Below, piece by piece: positions 1 to 11,169 of a DNA stretch of 46,977 bases (position 1 is its first letter; the number at the start of each line of letters is the position of its first letter). The notes beneath the pieces were generated by a model. It did no database searches and was not told where the DNA came from. It saw nothing but the letters and a program-made list of their open reading frames with translations. The stretch is from Nemertoderma westbladi (taxonomy: Eukaryota; Xenacoelomorpha; Nemertodermatida; Nemertodermatidae): NCBI GenBank assembly GCA_032718475.1, contig JAUCBJ010004606.1:1-46977 (forward strand), given 5' to 3'. The position numbers were made by a program, and so were the translations under genes.

Positions 1-597
1 GAAGTTTATATATTAAGAATTTGTATTTTTTTTTATTTCTCCTTATTACAGTAAGTGTTTTATAGCGCTTATTTATATCTTATATAACCTGTACAGATAC
101 TAATTAGTTTATTTTTTTGGTTAGATTCGCCCTTCTGTAACCTGGATTTTTACTTAGTGAAAACCTGGTATTCTTCACATGGGGATTAAATGTGACGTGA
201 AATATAACAGCATTAAAACCTGGTATACTTCACATGGGCCACTATACCCAATAGTATTGGAGTTTGCCGTCATTTTGTGCCATTAATTCTGGGTTCGACA
301 CCGTTCGACATCTATAGAGAATCAGCCTCTGAATCTGCAATAATTATTAACACTTATATACTTATTTAATTATTTGTTAATGATTGCCGGTGTAATTGAC
401 GAGTTACTATAGTATCAAGTTATCTGTGAGCTAAGGTTTTCTAGATTAGTCAAATTATATAGAAAGTGAACCAGAAAATATCGTATGGTCATTCGCTGAC
501 ATATTTATTTATATTTATGTAAATCCAACAAAACTGTATAAAATAGCGAATTTTGCGTTTTAAATAATTATTAAGTAAAAGAAATAAGTCAACTTAG
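1..597. other. AT-rich intergenic stretch
   Basis: I see no coding potential here. A 23-base segment beginning aaacctggta occurs at 161-183 and again at 216-238 with one difference, so there is a short direct repeat with a 55-base period. Around 113-145 a stretch resembles the core of the dispersed repeat family seen at 11255, 31635 and 42415 (ttggttag followed by tgtaacctg). Confidence 0.5.
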
Positions 598-600
598 ACC

Positions 601-1138
601 GCGTTCAGAGTCCGAGTCGCGTACGGCCGCGTTCAGAGTCCGAGTCGCGTACGGCCGCGTTCAGAGTCCGAGTCGCGTACGGCCGCGTTCAGAGTCCGAG
701 TCGCGTACGGCCGCGTTCAGAGTCCGAGTCGCGTACGGCCGCGTTCAGAGTCCGAGTCGCGTACGGCCGCGTTCAGAGTCCGAGTCGCGTACGGCCGCGT
801 TCAGAGTCCGAGTCGCGTACGGCCGCGTTCAGAGTCCGAGTCGCGTACGGCCGCGTTCAGAGTCCGAGTCGCGTACGGCCGCGTTCAGAGTCCGAGTCGC
901 GTACGGCCGCGTTCAGAGTCCGAGTCGCGTACGGCCGCGTTCAGAGTCCGAGTCGCGTACGGCCGCGTTCAGAGTCCGAGTCGCGTACGGCCGCGTTCAG
1001 AGTCCGAGTCGCGTACGACCGCGTTCAGAGTCCGAGTCGCGTACGGCCGCGTTCAGAGTCCGAGTCGCGTACGGCCGCGTTCAGAGTCCGAGTCGCGTAC
1101 GGCCGCGTTCAGAGTCCGAGTCGCGTACGGCCGCGTTC
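601..1138. repeat. 28-bp CpG-rich minisatellite, 19 copies
   Basis: Nineteen head-to-tail copies of a 28-base unit (starting gcgttcagagtccgagtcgc) run without spacers from 601 to 1132, then a partial copy. The only variation I noticed is one g-to-a change near 1018. Each unit carries six CpG dinucleotides, in sharp contrast to the AT-rich flanks. The near-perfect identity points to recent expansion or active homogenisation. Confidence 0.97.
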
Positions 1139-1144
1139 ACACTA

Positions 1145-1306
1145 CCGAGTCAAAGTCAAAATAAATTAAATATAGCTATAGCTAGCAATAATAAATAATA
1201 ATACATTATGTATAGGCCTAATATAATACATAATGGCGTTCTAGAAAAAAATAAATTTCTTGTTATTTTTTTTACATTTTGTCTTTTAACTTTGACTTTG
1301 ACTCGG
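1145..1306. repeat. 16-bp inverted repeat next to the minisatellite
   Basis: The 16 bases at 1145-1160 (ccgagtcaaagtcaaa) are repeated as a perfect reverse complement at 1291-1306. The spacer is AT-rich and about 130 bases long. The arm begins with ccgagtc, which also occurs in the 28-bp unit upstream, so the array may have grown from the arm of a small foldback or MITE-like element. That origin is inference. Confidence 0.6.
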
Positions 1307-2950
1307 CCTTAGCTACGATAAACTAAGATTTTACCTGATGTAATTAACTATTTCTATCGAATATGTTTCTTCCTCTGCGTTCATTTTCTAATTCAATATT
1401 ATTTGTATCTTGAAATTTACTTTCAGTATTTTAAAATATTATTTCCCCCCTGCTGCAAATGTTCAGGATTTATTGTTTCTTTTGTACTTTATCTTAAATT
1501 TATATATATATTTGCCGGCTGTCTAGTTGAATATACGAACTCAAGTAGGTGAGTTTCATTACATTAGAGTCTTTAGGTTTGAACTATACCGGGTAGAGAC
1601 TCGCAGTATACGTGTAAAATGTAATGAGAAGTCTATAGACCTATTGTATATTATATTACTTGTGCTAAAACACTTATGTTGCAGTTCATATATTGGCTTC
1701 AGTAGTATTGGCTTCAATACTTAGTAAATAATATTACTTGTATGTAATTTTAGTAATAATTATATTAAATATCTTATTAAACAAATGAGTTTCTCGTTTC
1801 CTTATTTTTGTACAATTATCGTACTGCGTACTCAAATACGTCGTACATTTATTGAATTTGGTCGAAGTGAGTTCTCTACAGCAACTACAGCGATTATACT
1901 CAGCCTGAGTTATAGGTGTATTACACCTCATTGATGATTGTATCCAAATCCTTCCAAAATTGTAAAACAGATGATTTAATACTACAATGTTTATTTTATC
2001 TACTACAATGTGAGATCAGAACGGTTTGTTACGGCTGAACAATAAATGCAAGAGGATGATATACCGGAAAGTAGTTTCCAACACTCATCTGGATCCAGTG
2101 GGGTTTGAGCCACGCAAGGAAGCCAATAACTTTAGGTTTCGCTATGAGTGCTTTAAATAGTGTAGTCCTACCTTAGCCTTTCATCCTTAAATGGTAGCTA
2201 AATTACTACCAATATCATCTGAGGACAGGGGAGTATATAGTTGTGGGGGACCGCAGTGGAAATATATCGTCAAACTTTGGGCGCAATCTTTAACAAGTAT
2301 GTGGTTTTATTGAAAGCTGTGGTGTGACCGTAATTTTTTCCTGTAACTGCGTGGGCGATTTTGGATTGACAATATGGTCGATAATCTAATCTTTACGCGA
2401 AAGACCGAAATAAAAATGAAATTGTACACAATAAAATATTTCCAAAAGTACACGTAAAAATAAGTATTTCGAGAGGCTGATGTCGTTGTGTTGTTTTTTT
2501 TCCACTTTTTGTTTGTTTATTTTAAACGAATAATGTGAATGCTACACAACTATTATAGAGCTCCAGTCGCCTGATAAATGAACCAGTCGAACGAGAATGC
2601 GGGAAGGAAGTTTCATCGCGATGTCCAATCACCTATTGAATGCCTAATCGTCACCATCATATTATATGGGGGGAGGCAAATAACTGGGTAGTACCCCGTT
2701 TGCGGAAGCTACAAGTATCAACCTACTTGTTCGCTCCCGTTGATAAGTTACACGCTCTAGTAAACAGCATAGCAGCGCGGTAGTTTTCGCCTAACATTGG
2801 ATCACTAGCGGCAGTTAATTAGCAAAATTGATTAAGATAACATAATATGTGATTTCAATCAATCTAATTAGGCTGAATGGCTGTGTCTCTCCCGTAACTA
2901 GCCTAACATTCAGGCGATTTCATATGCCTATCACGATCTCTCTTTATTTG
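1307..2950. other. Intergenic, no feature recognised
   Basis: The only open frames are short (65 codons or fewer), with no recognisable domain and no supporting splice sites. The sequence from about 2550 onward becomes less AT-rich towards the promoter candidate at 3000. Confidence 0.4.
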
Positions 2951-2989
2951 TCATCATGCCCCGTCGCTTCGGAATAGGAAATTGACTAA

Positions 2990-3250
2990 TTTCGCGAGGC
3001 CTATATACCTCGGAGCCGGGGTTGTTTCGCGCCATACCCGTATCGGTCGCTCTGTCGTTTCAATTCGAGGGGAAAAAGTCTAAAACGTTTTTTGCTTGCC
3101 AGTAAAAAGGGCAGGTAAAGTAGCGTCTACTATCATCAGCACAACACAGTCAACAGATCATAGACACCAACACCGGTCGGTCACTGGTTGTAGTTGAGTT
3201 AATGGGATGTTCAAAGTACCACTGAATATGTCTCCGCATAACAACGTGAG
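2990..3250 (+). promoter_or_regulatory. Candidate TATA promoter with 5' exon
   Basis: A TATATA box lies at 3002-3007 inside a locally CpG-rich stretch. About 30 bases downstream begins a segment without ATG that ends at a good donor, CAG|gtaaag (exon end 3114). A second donor, AAC|gtgagt, lies after 3245 and would follow a 13-codon frame starting ATG at 3207. The shorter exon could be a non-coding first exon of the insulin-like gene: insulin genes commonly have a 5'UTR intron, and an acceptor (ttatcttgtag) lies just before its ATG, at 11744. The 3207 frame is out of phase with the insulin-like frame if joined there. It could equally start an unrelated gene. Sequence signals only. Confidence 0.3.
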
Positions 3251-3719
3251 TACGTTATAATTTAGTTAGGTTTATACAGAATCAGCAAGCCATATCACTT
3301 AAATTACATCTGACAACTTTATATTGCAATTGATAACTTTATATCACAACTGATTGCTCTATAAGGCATTAAATTATCTTGAAATTTACATTAATTGCGT
3401 TGTATTTGTAGGCCTACAACTGATGAAAATATAGATAGATAGACTTTTAGATAGATATGACTCTTTAGATTTGACTTTTAGATAGACATATATTTATTTA
3501 TATATTATGTAAAAACAGTAACAAATACATCAAACAATGTATATAGGTGGTATTGTCCAACATAATTTAGGATTACCCCTAAAGCTTTGCAGCTTATTTC
3601 CAAGGGGGTCCTTTATGTTACTTGGTTACAAATACAATATTACACTACGCTAACCTAAAACCGATGTAAAATGTTATTACACTACAGTATGTACAACTTT
3701 ACCAAGGAATGCTAGGTGT

Positions 3720-3735
3720 GGGGGGGGGGGGGGGG
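3720..3735. repeat. Poly-G tract (16 G)
   Basis: Uninterrupted run of G. It is one of several long G or C homopolymers in this otherwise AT-rich window (others near 6341, 31770, 34826 and 45592). Confidence 0.9.
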
Positions 3736-3819
3736 TAATAGGAGGGGGAATTCTGGTAATGTAACGAAAATGGGATTAAATAGGAGACGAACAGAAAACC
3801 CGCCCAACCATCCCACCTC

Positions 3820-4015
3820 GCAATAGGGTTGGTGCACGGATAATTTTTGGGCTAGAAACAATTGAATAAAGGGGTAACAAGGTGCACTGAATCGAGTGGC
3901 GGGGTGTGTTTTTTGTAAAAACACGAGGAAACGGTTGAAATTGCGGGTTTAAGTAAGCGCGGGAGGCAAATTTTGAAAAACGTTTTGATTGGATGCTACA
4001 GATTTAACAAAGATT
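3820..4015 (+). repeat. Dispersed repeat B, copy 1
   Basis: This stretch aligns over roughly 200 bases, in the same orientation, with 12086-12305. Shared landmarks in order are ggttggtgc, caattgaataa, gggtaacaa, a ctgaat-gagtg block, ggaaacggt, taagtaagc, a cgggagg/cgggaag block and gattgg. No coding capacity is evident and I could not find clear terminal repeats. It is probably a non-autonomous element. Confidence 0.65.
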
Positions 4016-5290
4016 ACTTGACTGCTCAGATTTTAACGAAATCTGGTACAGAGGTGGCAAAATTCTAAGGAACTAACTTGAAGGATTTACGGATATGCAC
4101 TTTCAACAAAATATGGCAGTTTTAATGTCCAATTTTGGGCTAAATTTACAGATTTCATACGTTTGGCCCTTATTTACTACAAAGAAGCAAAGACAATTTA
4201 TATTAACATCCAATTAACAAAACGTAGACCTCTCTTAGCTCTATAGGATATCAAAGTAGCAGAAAAATATAATGATACAATTTGGTCTACCAAAGCCTAT
4301 ATTACTTTCCCAAATTACCAGTTTTAGGCCCCAACTTCCGGCCATTAATATTCAGGCAATACCCAATATGAATAACAGTAATGGAACTTCCACCTTCCCC
4401 CTATAAAACGCAAGAAGAACGGTATCGATCTATTTAACAGAAATAAAGTTACAATTATACTAGAGACGGCGTCAAGACGCCGTTAAGCAAGTCGGAAGTC
4501 ATCAATCAAATGGAAATTCCATCAACAAGCTGTCATTGGTGTTATTTTACCATTGCGCCAATGGCGTTTTTTCGTTTATGTATATTTTTCGAGCCCACGG
4601 CTCATGGACGAAATAGCGGAACATACCAGGGACCTTAGAATCGCGGTATCTAGATGCTGTGAAAATTTCATATTTTTACCCGATGCACAACTGTATTATA
4701 TATGTATTCGGTATGAATTTCAATCTATATGTCCAAACTACTGTGAAGATAGCGACTAAACAAGTCAAAAATTTCACCATTGGGGTAATTTTTGGACCAA
4801 ATTCCAAACGAAATTTTTTAAATAAAGTTGGCAAATTTATCCGCGCACAAAGTCAGTCCCCAGTTGAAGATTTCAGTCCTCTTCACTCCGAATTCAATAA
4901 TTTAGTGCTAAAAGTTTCCAATTTGGGGACGAAAATCAGCACTTGGTCGCTAAATTGGGACTGACGGTTGGGCCACGAAATGTAAAAAACAAAATCATGA
5001 CAAATTCCAAAATTGCAAAATTATAAAATATGTTAATCTGAAGTTTAACTGGTAGGCTAATGGTTAACTGAAAGCCATTGGTTGAAAGCGCGGCAAACAT
5101 CGGGGAGCATATTTAAAATATATTTCTCGGAAATTGTTAGTTTTGTTTCTTATATTCAAAGTTACTAAATATGAAACGGCAAAAATCTCAAATTTTTCTA
5201 ATTACCTGTATAATATAATTTTATATATGTTATACTGTAATTAATTTGATATTTTTTTCTATATCAGTGCATTTAATTTCCCCTGCGTTA
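4000..5290. other. Intergenic, low complexity, no gene seen
   Basis: Open frames at 4553-4964 have no recognised motif and overlap short inverted sequences (for example gtcagtccc near 4852 against gggactgac near 4957). I read this as old repeat sequence rather than a gene. Confidence 0.35.
4466..4483. other. GC-rich short hairpin
   Basis: An 8-bp perfect stem (acggcgtc / gacgccgt) separated by only two bases, in AT-rich surroundings. A 2-base loop is too tight for a normal RNA hairpin, so a near-palindromic DNA site or repeat end is more likely. No function can be assigned. Confidence 0.6.
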
Positions 5291-5299
5291 TTGTTGTGT

Positions 5300-5420
5300 G
5301 TCTGGGTTGTGGGGCGAGCCACGAAGTGAGTGAGCCTTAGCGTAGTGGTACCATTAATCAACCTGTCGTTCTGTCGTTCTGTCGTTCTGTCGTTCTGTCG
5401 TTCTGTCGTTCTGTCGTGTT
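5300..5420. repeat. Dispersed repeat end plus 8-bp microsatellite
   Basis: About 50 bases from 5302 (gcgagccac ... gtgagccttagcgta) match the stretch at 11172-11215. They are followed by six full copies and a partial copy of ctgtcgtt (5363-5418). The 79-codon minus-strand frame here (TERQNDR repeats) is only a translation of that microsatellite. Confidence 0.75.
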
Positions 5421-6320
5421 CAATTTTAAACGTTAATAACTCGGCCAATCTTTGATGAAATCTATCCAAACTTGGTACACATGTTGTTTGGCAAAAGTTT
5501 AGAAATTTTCCAAGTAGAATTTCCGTGTGGCCTTCGAGAAGCTAAGATAATAGCAGTTAATTAGTTAATTAAGTTGATTACGGTGAAAACACCATTTTCA
5601 ACCTGCCTTTTAAAGGAAATTAATTGTTTTACAGTATAAGATTTAAATAATTATAATTAAAAATTATACAGATGTAATCCACATACGCCATTCTATTATA
5701 GTTTTTAATTAGTTCAAGTGATTTGCTATAATAATTGTGTCTTTAATTGATCTAAAGTAATTAAAACGGCATAAAAAATTGATTCTCATTAAATTCTGAT
5801 CATTTATTGGCCAACTTGCAAGTTGGCTGGTACATAGATGGGGGATGTGTGTGTAAGGGAGCCAGCCAGTTGCTGGGAATGCCAGTGGAGGGGGGTTGTA
5901 TGTAACTAGCCACACGGCTGCCAGCTAGACCTAACGAGATTGAAACCTGCATTCCCTACCTCCTATTACACTATAGAGTCTGTGTTCTTTAGTCTCAGGT
6001 AATAGACAGATCTCATTTAATGATTGTCAGTCAATAAGATTACCACTGCAGAAGGCTTATATCCAAAATTGTTTATTTCTCAAAATATTATGCTTATTAT
6101 TTTTTGATGGGATTTCTGTGTATTATAATTGTCTAAGTTTTCAGAGGCATTAACAGTATATTAAATAAATTATTTGAATATCATTCATTACTGCATCGAC
6201 TGTATTTAGTACTGCGTTGATTATATTCCTATAAACCACCTGGCTTCGCATATTGAACGTGCGATTGGAAATAAGTTTGTGCTACCTTCCGTGGGTGGTA
6301 GATGTCGCGGTTATGTATTG
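5421..6320. other. Intergenic, no feature recognised
   Basis: AT-rich sequence with no recognisable coding region or repeat array. Confidence 0.35.
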
Positions 6321-6324
6321 GTGG

Positions 6325-6374
6325 GTGGGAAGGGTCGGGGGCGGGGGGGGGGGGGGTAGGGTGGGGTGGGGGTG
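6325..6374 (+). other. G-rich, quadruplex-capable tract
   Basis: Many G runs of three or more bases lie within 50 bases, including one of about 14 G. This satisfies the usual intramolecular G-quadruplex pattern several times over. It is isolated in AT-rich intergenic DNA and no promoter is evident next to it. Confidence 0.7.
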
Positions 6375-6955
6375 CAGATTTAAAGGGCTGAACACGTACT
6401 GTCCCTCTTTTTTTGATTGATTGGCGGTGTGGTTAAATTTCTAAATTTTACTAATTTATAAAGTTAAATACTGATTTTGTGATACAGTCGCTCGATATTA
6501 ATTTGTATCTCATAACTGGGCCTCGTGCTGCGCGAAGGCCCCACGAACGTGTTGTGTATTATGTACAGTCCTTACCTGAACTGGGTTTTATTCATGCCTG
6601 TCATATAATATATAATACTGTATATAAAAAAATATAATAATATCGTAGTTGCTCTTACTCAAAAACAGTATAAATGTAATTTTAAAATATATTATTATTG
6701 AAAATATTGTTCCGAATCCTATACTTTGAAAACATAAAGTAATGAAATGTTGGAAAATTTCTTTGGCAAAATCGCGAAATTTCGCAAACGTCGAGATTTT
6801 TGTGAAATTTCAGAAACTTTATTAATAATATTTATCAATGCTATATAGGTAGAGCTTCGCAAATATTGCCAAATTCCTACACCAATACTTGGACTTCCAG
6901 AATATTATTTTACACCATCTATAAATATATATAAATGTTTGTTAGGCATACAGCT
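6375..6955. other. Intergenic, AT-rich, no feature recognised
   Basis: Nothing supportable except short runs such as tcgcgaaatttcgcaaacg near 6771, which resemble fragments near 10490-10640 and may be pieces of one dispersed repeat. Confidence 0.35.
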
Positions 6956-6959
6956 CGTT

Positions 6960-8969
6960 CAACCTAATTGGTTCGGACTACAGAATTGTGACTGCAGAGA
7001 TCAGACTCAGTTTGAGAGCCAGCAAACCCAGGACAAGCAAGCAAATCAACTATGACTGGGAGAAACTCAGAACTGACAATGCAGTAAAGGATGCTTACAC
7101 AGTAGAAGTTCAAAACCGCTTTGAAGCACTTCAGTCAATGGATGAAGACCAGTCCACCGATTCAATATACCAGAGTATAATATCACAACATATAACAATA
7201 TATGCAATATATGCAACAATATATGCAAAATACAAATATAACAATTACAACTGCTCACATACAGCAACAATCAAGACTTACCTGGCAAACTGTAAATGAG
7301 GTATCTGGTCGGAAAAGTTGTGCAAAGGGGCGCCTCAAAGCCGATAGTCCTGAAGAACGTGTTGGGAAGTGGAAAAATCACTTCAGCAACTTGCTTGGGC
7401 AGCCACCAAACATCGAGGTCAGCCCTACAAGGAAAATATATGACAAGACACTACCTATAGAAACAGGGGACTTCACACCTGCCGAACTCCAAAGAAGCAT
7501 TAAAAGCATGTCCAATAATAAAGCGAGTGGATTAGATGAAATCCCAGCGGAGGTATGGAAAACAGGAGTGCTAAACAGACCATTATTGAATGTTTGCAAC
7601 CGGATGTTAAAAGGGGAAAAGCCACCACCAATTTGGACTAAAGGTCAACTAAGGCCTCTCCCCAAGAAAGGAGACCTCGGTATACCAACAAACTATCGTG
7701 GAATCTGTCTGCTTGTGGTGGCTGCCAAAATATACAATAAAATGATTCTATATAGGATTAGGCCTCACATAGAGAAACTACTGCGTAAGAGCCAAAACGG
7801 ATTTCGACCAAGTAGATCAACAATAGCTCAGATACTTGCACTACGGAGACTGATTGAAGGAATTAAGTAGAAGAATCTCCCCGCAGTCATGACTTTTGTG
7901 GACTTCAAGAAGGCATTCGACCCCATCCATAGAGGCAAAATGTTTGAAATCCTAAGAGCTTATGGAATACCAGAAGTAATTGTTGCTGGCATTGGATTGT
8001 TATATTGTGACCCAGAAGCGCAGGTACTCTCACCAGATGGTGAAACTGAGTTTTTCTCAATCCTGGCTGGGGTACTGCAAGGTGATACATTAGCACCATT
8101 ACTATTTGTAATTGTGCTGGATTACGCAATGATGACAGTCACAAAGGGTGAAGAGCTGGGATTCACACTTCAATAACGCAGAAGTAGTAGATATCCGGCA
8201 ACTACAGTCACAGACACCGACTTTGCGGATGACATCGCCCTGCTCTCTAATACCCTAGCAGATGCACAGCTTCTACTAAATAAAGTGGAGAGGGCTGCTA
8301 AGGAGGTTGGATTGCATATAAATGCTACCAAGACCGAATTCAAGACCTTTAATGATGATGGAAACTTGATAACCATTAATAGTAATCAACTAAGGAAGGT
8401 TGACGACTTCCAGTACCTTGGATCATGGATAGAGAGTAGCAAAAAGGATATAGAAGTTAGGAAAGCAAAGGCTGGGGTAGCTCTATCAAAAATGGATACC
8501 ATCTCGAAATCAGATCTCTCCAGGCACCTGAAGACTAAGTTCTTTTGAGCCACAGTGGAAAGTGTATTTTTATACGGGGGTGAGACCTGGACACTGACTA
8601 AATCACTTGAACAACGAATTGATGGTTGCTACACAAGACTACTAAGGGCAGCCCTAAACATCAGCTAGAGACAACACATGACAAACGCCGAGCTTTATGG
8701 TACAATACCACCTGTATCAACCACCCTCCGTGAACGCAGATTACGATTCAGTGGGCACTGCTGGCGAAGTAAAGACGAGGTCATACCAGATCTACTTTTC
8801 TGGCAACTAACTCATGGAAAGCGTAGTCGTGGACGACCGGCCATAACATATATAGATCAACTTGAAAGCGATACTGAACTTGGGAGAAACGAAATTGCGA
8901 CAACTATGGAGAATTGGGAAGCCTGGAAGGATCTCATTTCCACTGTCCGAGTTCGATCGACCTAGTAGT
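6960..8969 (+). pseudogene. RTE-like non-LTR retrotransposon ORF, truncated, stops only
   Basis: This is the 3' part of an endonuclease/reverse transcriptase polyprotein. The first codons (about 6977 on) encode the end of an APE endonuclease with SDY where the family has SDH. After an AT-rich divergent piece (about 7160-7275) come RT fingers (KASGLDEIP at 7528-7554; a GFRPSRST block at 7799-7822), palm (VDFKKAFD; LQGDTLAP), the catalytic FADD at 8220-8231, and the C-terminal RLRFSGHCWR region. From 7202 to the end, one frame continues without a frameshift and is broken only by four stop codons (7868, 8174, 8546, 8666). It is 5' truncated, and its tail is (TAC)-rich like the copies at 34210 and 32000. 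Clade naming (RTE-like) is by sequence feel, not phylogeny. Confidence 0.9.
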
Positions 8970-9069
8970 TACTACTAGGTCGATCGAACTCGGACAGTGG
9001 AAATGAGATCCTTCCAGGCTTCCCGATTCTCCATAGTTGTCGCAATTTCGTTTCTCCCAAGTTCAGTAT
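8871..9069. repeat. 199-bp near-perfect palindrome at the retrotransposon 3' end
   Basis: The last 99 bases of the retrotransposon copy (8871-8969) are repeated in reverse complement at 8971-9069 around a single central base at 8970. The only mismatch is T8915 against G9025. The centre consists of the TAG/TAC tail triplets. Such a hairpin suggests a tail-to-tail inverted insertion or a foldback synthesis event. Confidence 0.95.
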
Positions 9070-9072
9070 ATA

Positions 9073-9121
9073 CTATAAACAAACATTTACTACTACTGTA
9101 GTAGTAAATGTTTGTTTATAG
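9073..9121. repeat. 49-bp perfect palindrome
   Basis: Two 24-base arms pair perfectly around the single base 9097. The centre is again a TAC/GTA triplet run (tactactac t gtagtagta). It starts only three bases after the preceding 199-bp palindrome. Confidence 0.95.
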
Positions 9122-9220
9122 CCAATATGTGTGTATTTTTTAAATGTAAGAATGTTAATATGCTCGGATAATACGGGCATTATTACATCCCGGCTCTTTA
9201 TAGTATTTTTGTGCTGATAT

Positions 9221-9583
9221 TATACATACAATATTGCAATGTTCTAGAGTTAATATACATACAATATTGCAATGTTCTAGAGTTAATATACATACAATAT
9301 TGCAATGTTCTAGAGTTAATATACATACAATATTGCAATGTTCTAGAGTTAATATACATACAATATTGCAATGTTCTAGAGTTAATATACATACAATATT
9401 GCAATGTTCTAGAGTTAATATACATACAATATTGCAATGTTCTAGAGTTAATATACATACAATATTGCAATGTTCTAGAGTTAATATACATACAATATTG
9501 CAATGTTCTAGAGTTAATATACATACAATATTGCAATGTTCTAGAGTTAATATATATACAATATTGCAATGTTCTAGAGTTAA
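9221..9583. repeat. 33-bp minisatellite, 11 copies
   Basis: Eleven copies of a 33-base unit containing acaatattgcaatgttctag, nearly identical, from 9221 to 9583. Long open frames exist in several frames on both strands only because 33 is a multiple of three, and all are repeat translations. The unit is also present once in inverted orientation at about 9761-9793, inside the foldback structure that follows. Confidence 0.97.
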
Positions 9584-9795
9584 TATACGGAAATAATAAC
9601 CTGAAGCGAATAACACAGAATACTCACTGATGTCGTTCCAAAAGCAAATTAACCTGTATAATTACCGAGGCCGCAGGCCGAGGTTATTATATTAGGTTAA
9701 TTTGCTGAAGGATAAGGCAGAAGTTATTATTACAGTTTTATTCGCTGAAGGTTTTAATTTCCGTATATTAACTCTAGAACATTGCAATATTGTGT
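9560..9795. mobile_element. Foldback (MITE-like) element abutting the 33-bp array
   Basis: Sequence from 9560 to about 9667 pairs, with mismatches and a gap, with the reverse complement of about 9672 to 9795. The arms contain one 33-bp unit, then a cggaaat...acct segment with a cgaataa block, then gcaaattaacct. The centre is gaggccgcaggcc. No transposase is present. The array at 9221-9583 looks like tandem amplification of part of the left arm. Confidence 0.7.
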
Positions 9796-11100
9796 TTATT
9801 GTTAATTTGAGCATATTGAACGAACAACATGACAGCATACTTTGTATTTTTAAGGATCGTGTTCTAATACAAACACGCGTATTCAATTTTTTCAAGCCTT
9901 GCGTAGCATTTAAATCCATTTCCTTGAATTAATATCGCTCCAAACGTCGTATATAAAGTATAATCGTGCCAATCTGTCAATCTTATTGAGATGGTCATTT
10001 TGCTTAATGTGAAATATATAGCTACAGTACATGGGAACGAAACCGTAGCAAGTTTGGTATATTGGTGTACCATAGGATAATACATAAAATTATATGAATA
10101 TACTGCAACATATATTTTCTAGAATCCTGTAGCAGAGCAATTTCTAAGAAAATAGTATAATTTTAGGAAAAAATGGTATTATAAAAGATTTATAGAACAT
10201 TTTTTTAAAATTATACGATTCTAATTTTACCTAGTTTCCGTAGCAATATGCGAAACTTAACACTAAACAGTACTGTAGTACGAACTTAGGATAGTTGTGG
10301 CTTATTATCATAAAATATAATTTAATAAATTATAGTTTTAAAACTATTGTATTGTAACTACTGTTTTAGCTATTTTATTTAAAAATACTTATTTCTCTAG
10401 AACTAATATATTTTGTTCTAGAACATTTATAAAAAATATTTGTTAGTTATCGATTTCCTCACTTTTTAAATATGTTCTAGAACATTCGCAACGATCGCGA
10501 CGTTTGCGAAGTTCCACCTATTCACCTTCTTTTAAATAAGCGTTAGGAGGCCTATAGGTGTACCTGACATTCTTGCAATTTCGCGATTTCCGCAATGTTC
10601 TCAAAATTCGCGACATTTACGAAATTTCGCGATCTTCGCATGTTCAAAATCGTTGCCTTACTCCAGAGCTTCCACTAAAAATTGACTCGAAATTTACGTA
10701 GACACTAAAACTTTGCGCAGGGCGTCAACTGTAAATTAATTAACTTCACATCAAATGAATACTTTTCAGTGTTTGTTTTGTATTGTTTTCTCAAATACTA
10801 TAGGAAATGCATGGAACGCGAGAGCGCGGTTTAAAAAACCGTTCAACAATATATTTACAAGTGTAGCATAAAGAGACTCAATGATTATACCAAAATCACG
10901 AGAAAGATTGTTATATCAAGAATAATTTGGTGGCCTGGCCGCTGGCCACTGAGGAAAGTTTCATAGAAATTATACTGTAGAACCTTTATTAGACTACAGG
11001 AATCTTACTACCTTAGCCATCAAGGTGTACTAAAAAAACATACAACTAGAGGGTAATGCTAAAATTCGCGAAAATTATCATATTCTTATTTACTTGGGAG
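9796..11100. other. Intergenic, AT-rich, no gene recognised
   Basis: Only short frames without recognised motifs. Around 10480-10640 there are many tcgcgaa / ttcgcga-type words that resemble 6771-6800, probably fragments of a dispersed repeat. Confidence 0.35.
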
Positions 11101-11169
11101 CTTCTTATACTAATTTTGTTTTTTTTTATTATTATTATTATTAATGGTTTTTATAAAGCCCTGATACGC

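Noticed and set aside
3207-3245. First coding exon of the insulin-like gene
   Set aside because: Joining it to the acceptor at 11744 puts the hormone out of frame; kept only as a possible alternative exon.
4553-4964. Two overlapping frames of 68 and 101 codons
   Set aside because: No recognisable motif; the region contains inverted low-complexity words typical of old repeats.
7868-8668. Stop-codon recoding in the retrotransposon frame
   Set aside because: All three stop codons occur in the frame, and the other genes here use stops normally, so simple inactivation is more likely.
9155-9630. Repeat proteins of 120-153 codons in four frames
   Set aside because: Artefact of the 33-bp array; open frames exist on both strands at once.
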